This document shows, piece by piece, positions 50,199 through 59,044 of a stretch of 64,000 nt of DNA; positions within the stretch are counted from its first letter, which is position 1; the number at the start of each line of letters is the position of its first letter. The DNA comes from Amycolatopsis tucumanensis (GTDB lineage Bacteria; Actinomycetota; Actinomycetes; Mycobacteriales; Pseudonocardiaceae): contig NZ_JAKGSD010000035.1 of the NCBI RefSeq assembly GCF_021654135.1, positions 1 to 64,000 of the forward strand. The letters are read 5' to 3'. A program made the translations under genes and the position numbers. Below the pieces are notes generated by a model, which was not told the DNA's origin, did not search any database, and was given only the letters and a program-made list of their open reading frames with translations.

Positions 50199-50810
50199 GT
50201 GCCGGAGCCCAAGTCGAGGCGCCACGGGGCCGAACTGGAGGCCGCGATCCTGGACGCCGCGTGGGCCGAACTCGTCGAGGTCGGGTACGCCAAGCTGACG
50301 ATGGAAGGCGTCGCGGCCCGCGCGGGCACCAGCAAACCGGTGGTCTACCGGCGCTGGCCCGGACGTCCCGAATTGGTCCTCGCCGCGTGGCGCCGTCACA
50401 TCCCGGACGCCGACAACCCGCCCGACCTCGGCGACCTCCGCTCGGATTTGCTGGCATTCCTGCATCGATTGTTGCACCGATTTCAGGACACGCCGCGCGA
50501 TGTGCTGGTCGGACTGATGAGCGAAACGGTTCGCGACCCCGACGTTTTCGCTTTGCTGCTGAAGCAGATAGCGGCCGCGAAACACCGCCCCACCTTCGAA
50601 ACCATCGTGCGCAGGGCCGTGGCGCGCGGCGAACTCCCGCCCGTCGAGATCACCCCGCGCGTCGCACGCGTCCCCCTCGACCTCGTCCGCGCCGAAGCCA
50701 TCTTCCAGCACGGGGAAATCGACGAGAAAACGATTACCGAGATTGTCGACGAAATCTTCCTCCCCCTGTTGCGTGGATTGGCGCACAAGGAGTTCGATGA
50801 GGAGGAATGA
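50199..50810 (+). CDS. TetR-family transcriptional regulator
   Basis: A 203-residue TetR protein: MEGVAARAGTSKPVVYRRWPGRPEL (about 35-59) is the helix-turn-helix. The C-terminal domain (LLHRFQDTPRDVLVGLMSETVRDPDVF onward) is typical of the TetR_C_16-like subgroup found near multidrug exporters. GTG start with AGGAGGG. It is divergent from the ABC exporter and probably represses it. Confidence 0.88.
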   Translation: MPEPKSRRHGAELEAAILDAAWAELVEVGYAKLTMEGVAARAGTSKPVVYRRWPGRPELVLAAWRRHIPDADNPPDLGDLRSDLLAFLHRLLHRFQDTPRDVLVGLMSETVRDPDVFALLLKQIAAAKHRPTFETIVRRAVARGELPPVEITPRVARVPLDLVRAEAIFQHGEIDEKTITEIVDEIFLPLLRGLAHKEFDEEE

Positions 50811-50878
50811 CCGGCCCTCCGGCGGGGTACCACCCCGCTGACACAACCGACGAGAAGCGTGGAGGCGGTGTCGGCAGA

Positions 50879-51646
50879 ATGAGCACCGCTGGACGGGTCC
50901 TCATCCGGCAACGGACGGTTGCCGGATGCGCGGTCGTCGATCTCACCGGCCGGCTCAACGCACATACCTACGGTGAGCTACGGGACAACCTGATCAAGCT
51001 GACGCTGGACCAGCCGCGGGCGTTGATCGTCCAGGTCGACGAACTGGACGTGGTCAGCGAGCCCGCACTGACCGTCTTCTCTTCGGTGCGGATGCGCACC
51101 GACGCATGGCCGGCCGTGCCGGTGCTGCTCGTCGTGCACGATCCGCAGCGGCACCGGATGATCGCCGGCAGCGCCATTCGCCGCTTCGTCCCGGTCCACT
51201 CTTCGCTCGACGCGGCGGTCGACGCAGTGGCCGAACCGCCGCCCCGGCGACGGCGGAGGGCCGTCTTCCTCCCGCTTCCCAGCAGCTCGCACGGCGCCCG
51301 GGCGTTCGTCCAGGAGACCTGTCGCGAGTGGAACGTCAAGCACCGGCTGGAGGACGCGCTCGGCGTCACCACCGAACTGGTCGAGAACGCGATCACGCAC
51401 GCGGGCACGGCGCTCGAGGTCCGGCTCGAGCTGCACGCGGGTTACCTGACCGTCGCCGTCCGCGACGAGGACCCGCACCCGGCCGTCCTGCGGCAACGGC
51501 CGAGCGGACGCCTGCAGGGCTACGGCCTGCAGGTCATCTCCGCCCTGTCCCGGGCATGGGGCTGCTCCCCCGCCCAGGACGGCGGGAAGATCGTCTGGGC
51601 CGTGCTCAGCGTCGGTCCCCGTCGCCTCGCGCCGTTCCCTGTTTGA
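50879..51646 (+). CDS. STAS-HATPase fusion, anti-sigma-type regulator
   Basis: A 255-residue fusion. The N-terminal STAS domain (RTVAGCAVVDLTGRLNAHTY...EPALTVFSSVRM, to about 115) resembles anti-sigma-factor antagonists. The C-terminal HATPase_c domain (about 140-250) has the N box TELVENAITHAG, G1-like VRDEDPHPAV and G2 GYGLQVISALSRAWG, as in RsbW-type anti-sigma kinases. The ATG at 50879 is chosen because the STAS core begins there; an upstream ATG at 50807 overlaps the TetR stop. It heads a block with CheR/PAS, CheB and STAS genes and may switch a sigma factor. Confidence 0.82.
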   Translation: MSTAGRVLIRQRTVAGCAVVDLTGRLNAHTYGELRDNLIKLTLDQPRALIVQVDELDVVSEPALTVFSSVRMRTDAWPAVPVLLVVHDPQRHRMIAGSAIRRFVPVHSSLDAAVDAVAEPPPRRRRRAVFLPLPSSSHGARAFVQETCREWNVKHRLEDALGVTTELVENAITHAGTALEVRLELHAGYLTVAVRDEDPHPAVLRQRPSGRLQGYGLQVISALSRAWGCSPAQDGGKIVWAVLSVGPRRLAPFPV

Positions 51647-53519
51647 CGTCCGGCAGCGAGTCCGAGATTCCGTCGAGGGTTTCCATCACCAGGATCGCGC
51701 CCGCCGATTCGCCGCGGCGGTTGCGCAACGCGCCACAAGCGATCCGCACCGTCACCGGGCGCCCACGCCGGTTGATCGCCTTCAGCACGATCCGCTCGGT
51801 GAAGGACGCGTCGGCGAGGGCGGGCCGCACCACCGGGCGAAGCTCGGCGACCGGCAGCCCGATGTCGAGGTTCAGCAGGTGCTCGCCCTCGGCCTCTTCC
51901 GAGCGAAGCCCCCACAGGTCCTCCGCGCCCGCGTTCCAGGCGACCACGCGCATCTCCTGGTCGACGACCACGACACCGGCCTGCAGCGAGGTCAGGACCG
52001 ACTCCAGGAACTCGTTCACGTCGTCCAGTTCGCTGGTGCGGTCCCGCAACGTGTTGTTGATCGACTGCAGCTCGTCGTTGGTGGACTGGAGTTCTTCGTT
52101 CGTGGTCTCCAGTTCCTCGTTCGTCGATTGGAGTTCCTCGTTCGTCGTCTCCAGCTCCTCCACCGTGGACTGGAGTTCCTCGTTCGTGGTCTCCAGCTCC
52201 TCGGTCGTGGACTGCAGCTCCTCGTAGGCGCTCTCGCGCTGCCGGTTCGCACTCGCCAGCTCGGCGAGCAGGCGGTGATTCGTCGTCACGTCGTGGAACA
52301 CCACGGACACTCCGACGACGTCGTCGGACAGCGAGATCAGCGGGTTGATGTGCAGTTCCAGCGCCAGCATCTCACCGGGCCCGCGCTGCCACTCGACGTC
52401 CTTGACCCGCACGGCCCGCCGCTCGGCGCGAACCTGCTCGATGTAGGCGCGGAGCTCGACCGGCCGGTAGGAGATCTCCAGGTCCCGCAGCGGGCGGCCG
52501 ATGTCGCGGTCGGTCAGGCCGAACACCTGCTGCGCCTGCCGATTGGCCAGTGCGACGACGTCATCGGCCGTCACCACGATCTGCGCGACCGGGTTCGAGT
52601 CGAACGTGAGCGCGCGCAGTTCGTCGATCTGGTCCAGCGAGTTCCGGCGTTCCGGCATCAGAGGGTGGCTGAACGGCGAGGAGCCGCCGATCCCCGTCGG
52701 TACCTTCCGGAAGATCCGGTACCGCAGGTTCACCGGCTCGAAGATGCGGCTGTGCGACAGCAGCATTTCCGCCTTGCCCATGAACAACACCCCGCGCGGC
52801 ACGAGCGCGAAGTGCAGCTTCCGCAGGATGTTCGTCTGCGTGTCGGCCGTGAAGTACATCAGGGTGTTGCGGCAGACGAGCAGGTCGATGCGGGAGATGG
52901 GCGCGTCCTGGACCAGGTCGTTGCGGCCGAAGATCACCGACCGGCGCAGGTCCTTGTGGAAGACGTACCGGCCCGCGCTGCGCTCGAAGTAGCGGTGCAG
53001 GTACTCCGAGGGGAGGTCTTCCAGATCCTTGGCGGTGTAGGCGGCCTGCCGGGCCTGGGCCAGTGCCTCCTCGTCGACGTCGGTGGCGTAGATCTTGACC
53101 CGCTGCCGGAACTGCTCCAGCCCCAGCGCCTCGGCCAGCACGATGGCCAGGCTGTAGGCCTCCTCGCCGGAGGCGCAGCCCGCGCTCCACACCCGGATCT
53201 GGTCGTCGGGCGAGCGCTCGGCGAGGATCATCGGCACGATGTCCGACTGCAGGTAGTCCCAGGCGTCGGGGTCGCGGAAGAAGTTCGTGACGTTGATCAG
53301 GATCGTGTTGAACAACGCGCCGAACTCGTCGCTGTTGGCCTGCAGGTGGTCGAGGTAGCTGGCGTAGTCCTCGCAGCCGACGATGCTCAGCCGCCGTGCG
53401 ACCCGGCGCATGAGGCTGCTGCGCTTGTACCCGGTGAAGTCGAAACCGCGCGTTTCCTTCAGGTATTCGAGGATGGCCTCGAAACCCTCGTCCGTCGCGG
53501 GCTCGATCTGCTCGTTCAC
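51606..53519 (-). CDS. CheR methyltransferase with PAS domains
   Basis: A 637-residue signalling protein. CheR N-terminal helices (about 10-65) precede a SAM methyltransferase domain (RVWSAGCASGEEAYSLAIVL about 110-130, IYATDVDEEALAQAR, LLVCRNTLMYF). A PAS domain (about 305-425) binds a signal, a 14-residue repeat coiled coil follows (434-489), and a second PAS domain (about 505-620) completes it. No receiver or chemoreceptor genes are nearby. It acts with the CheB protein upstream on an unknown target protein. The 3' end overlaps the STAS-HATPase gene by 41 bp. Confidence 0.9.
   Translation of the reverse strand: MNEQIEPATDEGFEAILEYLKETRGFDFTGYKRSSLMRRVARRLSIVGCEDYASYLDHLQANSDEFGALFNTILINVTNFFRDPDAWDYLQSDIVPMILAERSPDDQIRVWSAGCASGEEAYSLAIVLAEALGLEQFRQRVKIYATDVDEEALAQARQAAYTAKDLEDLPSEYLHRYFERSAGRYVFHKDLRRSVIFGRNDLVQDAPISRIDLLVCRNTLMYFTADTQTNILRKLHFALVPRGVLFMGKAEMLLSHSRIFEPVNLRYRIFRKVPTGIGGSSPFSHPLMPERRNSLDQIDELRALTFDSNPVAQIVVTADDVVALANRQAQQVFGLTDRDIGRPLRDLEISYRPVELRAYIEQVRAERRAVRVKDVEWQRGPGEMLALELHINPLISLSDDVVGVSVVFHDVTTNHRLLAELASANRQRESAYEELQSTTEELETTNEELQSTVEELETTNEELQSTNEELETTNEELQSTNDELQSINNTLRDRTSELDDVNEFLESVLTSLQAGVVVVDQEMRVVAWNAGAEDLWGLRSEEAEGEHLLNLDIGLPVAELRPVVRPALADASFTERIVLKAINRRGRPVTVRIACGALRNRRGESAGAILVMETLDGISDSLPDVKQGTARGDGDRR
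52053..52220 (-). repeat. 42-bp coding repeat (14-residue coiled coil)
   Basis: Within the CheR gene, residues 434-489 are four units of ELQSTTEELETTNE type: E434, E448, E462 and E476 start each. The DNA is repeated at 42-bp intervals with near identity. It forms a two-heptad coiled-coil repeat linking the PAS domains. Copy number could change by slippage. Confidence 0.85.
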
Positions 53520-53537
53520 GGTGCGGACCTTACAAGG

Positions 53538-54581
53538 TCAGGCGGTCTCGTCCGAGGCGCCGTCCGGCAGGTCCGTCACGGTGGGCAGTCCCTCGAACAG
53601 GAACTTCCGCAGCACCGTCGCCGCGTGGCCGGCTTCGTCGCGGTGCCGGGAGTAGCGCCCGGCGACCAGGGGGTAACCGCGGCGTTCGGCGTCCTGCGTC
53701 ATCCGGCCCGCCAGGTCCCGCTTCTCCTCGAGTGCGCGCAGAGCCGCCCACAGCGCCTGCTCGATGTCGCGGGACTGCTGCTGGAACAAGGCTTTCGCCG
53801 TCCAGGCGTGGCCGACCCGGCAGCGGTACCGGGTGCCCTCCTTGTCGAGTGTGAACAGCACGCCCTGGCAGTCCGGGCAAGCGAGGCCCGATGGCTCGGA
53901 CACGTCGAGCACCTCCAGCGACACCGCGTTGCCCGGACCGTCGGACCGGGCGATGCGTGCTTCGATCTCCTCGATCAGGGGAAGGGGTTCGCCGTCACGC
54001 GCCTCGACCGGCTCCCGCACCCGGTCGGCCAGCACGCCGCCGATCTCCACGGCTGGGACGACGTGGTCCGGGGACACCCTGGCCATCGCGTTCTCGGGCA
54101 TCGCCGGGTAGATCGCGTCCTCCGGGTCCTGCACGATCGCGAGCCCGCCGCGGGACTTGATGGTGTCCAGCCCGGCGGAGCCGTCGTCGAGCGAGCCGGA
54201 GAGCACGACGCCGATCACCGCGGGACCGTGCGCGAGTGCCGCGGACCGGAACAAGGCGTCGATCGCCGGCCGGTACCCGTTCTCGGTGGGGCCGCGGGAG
54301 AGCCGGCACGCGCCGTCCTCGACCAGCAGGTGGTGGTCCGGCGGCGCCACGTAGATCCTCCCGTGGCGCAGCGGCTCGCCCGAACGGGCCGCCACCGCGG
54401 GCAGCGAGCCGGACCGGCTCAGGATCGCGGGCAGCGCGCTGGCCCCGCCGGGTGGCAGGTGCAGCACGACCAGGACCGCCGCGGACAGGTCAGCGGGAAG
54501 GCCGCCGACGAAGGCGCGCAGCGCCTCGACGCCGCCTGCCGAAGCGCCGACGACGACGATGTCCCTGAACCGTTCGGCCAC
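53538..54581 (-). CDS. CheB-type methylesterase without receiver domain
   Basis: A 347-residue protein. The methylesterase catalytic residues are visible: Ser in VVGASAGGVEAL (about 12), His in VVLHLPPGG (about 41) and Asp in LSGSLDDGSAG (about 130). There is no N-terminal response-regulator domain, unlike chemotaxis CheB. The C-terminal part (SGLACPDCQGVLFTL and YRCRVGHAW, about 230-260) has a zinc-like Cys site. The GTG start at 54581 has GGAAGG before it. Paired with the CheR/PAS gene 18 bp downstream, it should demethylate or deamidate the same target. Confidence 0.88.
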   Translation of the reverse strand: MAERFRDIVVVGASAGGVEALRAFVGGLPADLSAAVLVVLHLPPGGASALPAILSRSGSLPAVAARSGEPLRHGRIYVAPPDHHLLVEDGACRLSRGPTENGYRPAIDALFRSAALAHGPAVIGVVLSGSLDDGSAGLDTIKSRGGLAIVQDPEDAIYPAMPENAMARVSPDHVVPAVEIGGVLADRVREPVEARDGEPLPLIEEIEARIARSDGPGNAVSLEVLDVSEPSGLACPDCQGVLFTLDKEGTRYRCRVGHAWTAKALFQQQSRDIEQALWAALRALEEKRDLAGRMTQDAERRGYPLVAGRYSRHRDEAGHAATVLRKFLFEGLPTVTDLPDGASDETA

Positions 54582-54652
54582 CAGAATGCGCCTTCCGAGA
54601 GGGTCCCGACTCCGCACCTCCGACGGTAGACCCTTTCGCGGTGGTCAGCAGA

Positions 54653-55000
54653 TCATGGAGCCACGGCGTCGCACACGGACTCGTAACGGGTCAGGACCGA
54701 GGTCACGCCGGCGAGGTCGAGGACGCGGTTCGCGCGGCAGCCGGGCGGCGCGACCAGCCGCAGCTCCCGGCCGCGTGCGCGCACGTCGAGCATCGCCTGC
54801 ACGCCGGCGGCGCTGAGAAACGCCACCCGGGTCAGGTCGAGCACGACCGTGCCGGGCTGATCGGCGAGTGTCTCGGCGAGCCGCGGCGCGGTGGAGAGAT
54901 CGATCTCGCCGGTCGCGCGGACGACGGCCGCCCCGGACCGGTACTCGACCGCGAGGTCCAGCAGCCGCTCGGTGAGCGGTGTGCGCGGCTCGTCGGACAC
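54653..55000 (-). CDS. STAS-domain anti-sigma factor antagonist
   Basis: A 115-residue single STAS domain. The core AVVRATGEIDLSTAPRLAETL (about 25-45) and the phosphorylation-site segment VAFLSAAGVQAMLDV (about 65-80) are present; the Ser in LSAAG aligns with the regulated Ser of SpoIIAA/RsbV. The start is GTG at 55000 with GAGGGGG upstream. It is divergent in role from the fused STAS-HATPase protein and may be its phosphorylation target. It lies at the 5' end of the CheB-CheR strand block. Confidence 0.85.
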   Translation of the reverse strand: MSDEPRTPLTERLLDLAVEYRSGAAVVRATGEIDLSTAPRLAETLADQPGTVVLDLTRVAFLSAAGVQAMLDVRARGRELRLVAPPGCRANRVLDLAGVTSVLTRYESVCDAVAP

Positions 55001-55107
55001 CAGGTTCGCCCCCTCGGCAACGTGGTCGTGTCTCCGGCCGGAACCGGACCACGATGCTAGCGCCGCCGGGTTAAACCGAACAGCCACTCAGTTCACCGCA
55101 TCGGGGG

Positions 55108-56196
55108 TTACCCGTCGGTTGCTGCGATCTTCGCGCTGCCCAGCACGACGTCGCCTGCCGCGTCCGGCCGGTAGAGCACGGCGACCTGGCCGGGGGCGAC
55201 GCCGGTGAGCGGTTCACGCAACTGGATCCGCACCTGGTCGCCGTCCACCTCGGCGACGGCCTCGCCGAGGCCGCCGTGCGCACGGACCTGGACCACGCAT
55301 TCGGTGGGGCCGTCGAGCGGCCCCGCGGGCCACACCGGGCGGTCGGCGCGGATCTCGCGGACGGTGAGCGCGTCGGCCGAGCCGACCTTGACCGTGCCGG
55401 AGACCGGCTCCAGCGCCAGCACGTACCGCGGCTTGCCGTCCAGCACCGAGCGGTCGATGCCGAGGCCCTTGCGCTGCCCGATGGTGAAGCCGTGCACACC
55501 GGTGTGGCGGCCCAGCACGGCGCCGGTCTCGGCGTCCACGAGGTCGCCTGGCCGCTGGCCGAGGCGCTTCTCCAGGAACTTCTTCGTGTCGCCGTCGGGG
55601 ATGAAGCAGATGTCGTGGCTGTCCGGCTTGCGGGCGACGGCGAGGCCGCGGCGTTCGGCCTCCGCGCGGATGTCCGGCTTGCGAGTGTCGCCGACCGGGA
55701 ACATCGAGTGGCGCAGCTGCTCCGGCGTCAGCGAGGCCAGCACGTAGGACTGGTCCTTGTCCGGGTCGACCGCCCTGCGCAGCTCCGGCACACCGTCCAC
55801 AACGGACAGCCGGGCGTAGTGGCCGGTGGCGACGGCGTCGAAGCCGAGCGCGATCGCCTTCTCCAGCAGCGCCTCGAACTTGATCTTCTCGTTGCAGGTG
55901 ACGCACGGGTTGGGGGTGCGGCCCGCGGCGTACTCGCCGACGAAGGTCTCGATGACCTCCTCGGTGAACCGCTCGGCGAAGTCCCAGACGTAGAACGGGA
56001 TGCCGAGGATGTCCGCGGCGCGACGCGCGTCGTGCGAGTCCTCGATCGTGCAGCACCCGCGCGAGCCGGTGCGCAGGGTGCCCGGCTTGGCCGACAGCGC
56101 CAGGTGCACGCCGACCACGTCGTGCCCGGCCTCCACCGCGCGGGCCGCCGCCACGGCCGAATCCACTCCCCCGCTCATCGCGGCCAGTACCCGCAT
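55108..56196 (-). CDS. mnmA: tRNA-specific 2-thiouridylase
   Basis: MnmA installs sulfur at U34 of Lys, Glu and Gln tRNAs. The 362-residue protein has the PP-loop AAMSGGVDSAVAAARAVE at the start, catalytic cysteines in TPNPCVTCNEKIKF (about 100) and SHDICFIPDGD (about 195), and the C-terminal beta-barrel domain (TVREIRADRPVW on). The cysteine desulfurase stop overlaps the start by one base (TGATG), so the sulfur donor and acceptor are co-expressed. Confidence 0.96.
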   Translation of the reverse strand: MRVLAAMSGGVDSAVAAARAVEAGHDVVGVHLALSAKPGTLRTGSRGCCTIEDSHDARRAADILGIPFYVWDFAERFTEEVIETFVGEYAAGRTPNPCVTCNEKIKFEALLEKAIALGFDAVATGHYARLSVVDGVPELRRAVDPDKDQSYVLASLTPEQLRHSMFPVGDTRKPDIRAEAERRGLAVARKPDSHDICFIPDGDTKKFLEKRLGQRPGDLVDAETGAVLGRHTGVHGFTIGQRKGLGIDRSVLDGKPRYVLALEPVSGTVKVGSADALTVREIRADRPVWPAGPLDGPTECVVQVRAHGGLGEAVAEVDGDQVRIQLREPLTGVAPGQVAVLYRPDAAGDVVLGSAKIAATDG

Positions 56197-57392
56197 CACA
56201 CCTCCTGCTTGTTCTTGCGCAGCCCGGACAGCCCGGCCTGCCGCGCCCGCGCGACCACCGCCGCGATCTCCCGGGCCACCGCGTCCACGTCGTCCGGAGT
56301 GGACGTGTGCCCGAGGGAGAACCGCAGCGAGCCGCGGGCCGACGCGGCGTCGGCGCCCATCGCCAGCAGCACGTGGCTGGGCTGCGCGACCCCCGCGGTG
56401 CACGCCGAGCCGGTCGAGCACTCGATGCCCTTGGCGTCCAGCAACATCAGCAGGCTGTCGCCCGCGCAGCCGGGGAACGTGAAGTGCGCGATGCCGGGCA
56501 GTCTGCCCTCGCCCGTCGGCATGCCGTTGAGGATCACGTCCGGCACCTCGCGCCGGACGGCCTCGATGAGCGCGTCCCGCAGGCCGCCGACCCGCTCGGC
56601 GTAGCGGGGCTGCTCGCGCACCGCTTCCTCGACGGCCGTCGCGAACGCGCGGATGGCGGGCACGTCGAGCGTGCCGGAGCGGACGTCGCGCTCCTGGCCG
56701 CCGCCGTGCAGCAGCGGCACGCACTCGGTGTCGCGGGACAGCACGAGCGCGCCGACGCCGTAGGGGCCGCCGAGCTTGTGCCCGGTGAGGGTGAGCGCGC
56801 TGACGCCGCTGTCCGCGAAGTGCACCGGGACAGCGCCGACGGCCTGCACGGCGTCGGTGTGCAGCGGGATTTCGTGCTCCGCGCAGATCGCCGCGAGCTC
56901 GGCCATCGGGTTGACCGTGCCGACCTCGTTGTTCGCCCACATGACGGTGACCAGCGCCACGTCGTCCGGGTCGGCCTCGATGGCCTTGCGCACGGTCTCC
57001 GGCAGCACGCGGCCGTGTTCGTCCACGTCGAGCCAGGTGACCTCGGCCTGGGCGTGGTCGGCGAGCCACTGCACCGCGTCCAGCACGGCGTGGTGCTCGA
57101 CCGCGCTCGCCAGGACGCGGCGGCGCTTCGGGTCGGCGGCCTGGCGCGCCCAGTAGATGCCCTTGACCGCGAGGTTGTCGCTTTCCGTGCCGCCCGCGGT
57201 GAAGATGACTTCGGACGGACGGGCGCCCAGCGCCTCGCCGATGACCTCCCGCGCTTCCTCGACGGCCCGCCGCGCGCGGCGGCCGGAGGAATGCAGCGAG
57301 CTGGCGTTGCCCACCGTGGACAGCGCCTCGCTCATCGCCGCAATGGCGGACGGCGACATGGGGGTGGTCGCCGCGTGGTCGAGATAGGTCAT
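56196..57392 (-). CDS. Cysteine desulfurase
   Basis: A 398-residue PLP enzyme that takes sulfur from cysteine for thiolation. It starts MTYLDHAATTPMSPSA, has the His of ASAVEHHAVLDAVQWL (about 100), the PLP Lys in LTGHKLGGPYGVG (about 205) and the catalytic Cys in IECSTGSACTAG (about 330). It lies directly upstream of mnmA, so it is the likely sulfur source for tRNA thiolation. No Fe-S scaffold gene is nearby. Confidence 0.94.
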   Translation of the reverse strand: MTYLDHAATTPMSPSAIAAMSEALSTVGNASSLHSSGRRARRAVEEAREVIGEALGARPSEVIFTAGGTESDNLAVKGIYWARQAADPKRRRVLASAVEHHAVLDAVQWLADHAQAEVTWLDVDEHGRVLPETVRKAIEADPDDVALVTVMWANNEVGTVNPMAELAAICAEHEIPLHTDAVQAVGAVPVHFADSGVSALTLTGHKLGGPYGVGALVLSRDTECVPLLHGGGQERDVRSGTLDVPAIRAFATAVEEAVREQPRYAERVGGLRDALIEAVRREVPDVILNGMPTGEGRLPGIAHFTFPGCAGDSLLMLLDAKGIECSTGSACTAGVAQPSHVLLAMGADAASARGSLRFSLGHTSTPDDVDAVAREIAAVVARARQAGLSGLRKNKQEV

Positions 57393-57419
57393 CGCACTAC
57401 CAGGGTAGACCGTGCGGTA

Positions 57420-58772
57420 TCACTCGCGTGTGGGCCACCGCCGGGTGATGACGACGCCCACCACGGCGAGCGCGGCGAGCGTGAGCGCGAGCACACCCAG
57501 GGCGGGCGCGGGCTCGTGCGCCGAGGCGAGCAGGCCGAGCAGGACCCCGCCGAAGCCGACGGTCAGCGCCGAGGTGACCCAGTCGCCCAGCTGCATGGCC
57601 GAGGTGTTGAACCCGCGCTCGTGCTCGGGTGAGAACCGCAGCAACAGCAGGGAGATCGACGGGTAGGCGATGCCCATGCCCGCCCCGCCGAGCAGGCACG
57701 CGACGAACGCGAGCCAGCCGGGGAACCACGGCTGCGCGACGAACCCGAACAGCAGCACGGCGACGGCGACCATCCCGAACCCGGCGCGCAGCAGCTTCTC
57801 GCGGGACCAGTCCGGGTGGCGGCCCTGCACGGCGGAGGCCGCGGACCAGGTGAGCGCGGAGGCCGTCAGCGGGAGCCCGGCCAGTGCCGGGCTGTAGCCG
57901 TGGACGGTGGCCATGGCCAGTGGGAGGTAGGCCTCCATCCCGGCGAAGGCGCCGCCGAGCAGCGCCCGCGAGGCGACGACCGTCGGCAGGCCGGGCCGCG
58001 CGGTGACCGTCCCCGGCGGCACGAGGCGGCGGACGGCGATGGCGAGCGCGAGGAGGCCGGCCGCGCCGTAGCCGAGCGCGGCGGGGCTGGGGTGCTGGGC
58101 GGCCCAGGTCAGCGCGGCGACCCCGGCCGCGGCGGCGAGGGCGACCAGGACCCCGGCACGGCGTTGGCCGGCGCCCGCGGTGTGGGTGAGCCGTCGCGCG
58201 ACCGGGATCAGCATCAGCAGGCCGACCAGGGCCAGCGGCACGAGGCCGAGGAACACCCAGCGCCAGCCGAGGTGCTCGGTGATGAGGCCGGCGACGGTCG
58301 GCCCGACGACGGCGGGCAGCACCCAGGCCGCCGCGTTGGCCGCGTACATGACGGGCCGTTCCCGGTCGGTGTAGACGAGCGCGATCAGCAGCGAGACGGC
58401 GACCAGGACGATGCCCGAGCCGAGCCCCTGGAGGACGCGACCGGCGAGCAGGAGCGCCATGTCGGTGGCGGTCCCGGCGACGACCAGCCCGGCGAGGAAC
58501 AGCCCGGGCCCGGCGATCATGGGAATCGCGGGCCCACGGCGGTCGCAAACCCGCCCGGACAACACGGTCGCCACGACGCTGGCGACGAGGAACGCGGTGA
58601 ACGGCCAGGAGTAGAGCCGCTGCCCCTCCAGGTCGGCGACCATGGTGGGCATCGCGGTGGCGACGCCCATGCTCTCGAACGCGATGAGGGTGACGACGAG
58701 CAGGCTGGCCACGGTGGTCGTCCGGTGCTCGGCCGTCCACAGCACCCCCCGCGACCGGGCTTCGACGATCAT
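57420..58772 (-). CDS. MFS transporter
   Basis: A 450-residue, 14-helix-type major facilitator of the DHA2 drug antiporter class. LLVVTLIAFESMGVATAMPTMV (about 25) matches the first helix, and LSGRVCDRRGPAIPMIAG holds motif A. The ATG at 58772 is used rather than the in-frame GTG 27 bp upstream. It lies just after the cysteine desulfurase gene on the same strand, 27 bp away, and downstream of the dispersed palindrome. Substrate unknown. Confidence 0.88.
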   Translation of the reverse strand: MIVEARSRGVLWTAEHRTTTVASLLVVTLIAFESMGVATAMPTMVADLEGQRLYSWPFTAFLVASVVATVLSGRVCDRRGPAIPMIAGPGLFLAGLVVAGTATDMALLLAGRVLQGLGSGIVLVAVSLLIALVYTDRERPVMYAANAAAWVLPAVVGPTVAGLITEHLGWRWVFLGLVPLALVGLLMLIPVARRLTHTAGAGQRRAGVLVALAAAAGVAALTWAAQHPSPAALGYGAAGLLALAIAVRRLVPPGTVTARPGLPTVVASRALLGGAFAGMEAYLPLAMATVHGYSPALAGLPLTASALTWSAASAVQGRHPDWSREKLLRAGFGMVAVAVLLFGFVAQPWFPGWLAFVACLLGGAGMGIAYPSISLLLLRFSPEHERGFNTSAMQLGDWVTSALTVGFGGVLLGLLASAHEPAPALGVLALTLAALAVVGVVITRRWPTRE

Positions 58773-58849
58773 GACCTCAGGCTGCAACCTCCACCACACT
58801 GGAGGTCAAGAACCAGCCACAAAACCGCCACCCGGCAACGGAACGCACC

Positions 58850-59044
58850 AAACCCCCCGAACCACTCCCCTCCCGCAACCCGATCCCCAGCCAAATCGGT
58901 TGCCGAGCCACCGGGTCAAGGCACGCTTTCCCGCCTTGACGCGGTGTCTCGGCAACCGAACGATTCAAGATCGGGTTCGGAAGGGGCTTCTTCTCATCCG
59001 GGCGTAGCGAAGCGAAGCCCGGCGCCCTCAACACCCGCGTAGCG
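58850..59044. repeat. Palindromic dispersed element, copy 2
   Basis: Near-identical to 25873-26062 across about 190 bp. The palindromic core is 58869-58984, and one arm substitution relative to copy 1 (the A in GCCACCGGG) improves the pairing. The tail includes GGGCGTAGCGAAGCGAAGCC and overlaps the final codons and stop of the acyltransferase gene. The second-strand reading frame again gives SVAETPRQGGKACLDP. Confidence 0.85.

Noticed and set aside
52053..52220. Short regularly spaced repeats as a possible CRISPR
   Set aside because: They are 42-bp in-frame units encoding a coiled coil, with no spacers or cas genes.
55108..57069. An apparent fusion upstream of MnmA
   Set aside because: The N-terminal part is a shadow of the cysteine desulfurase gene; MnmA starts at the ATG at 56196.
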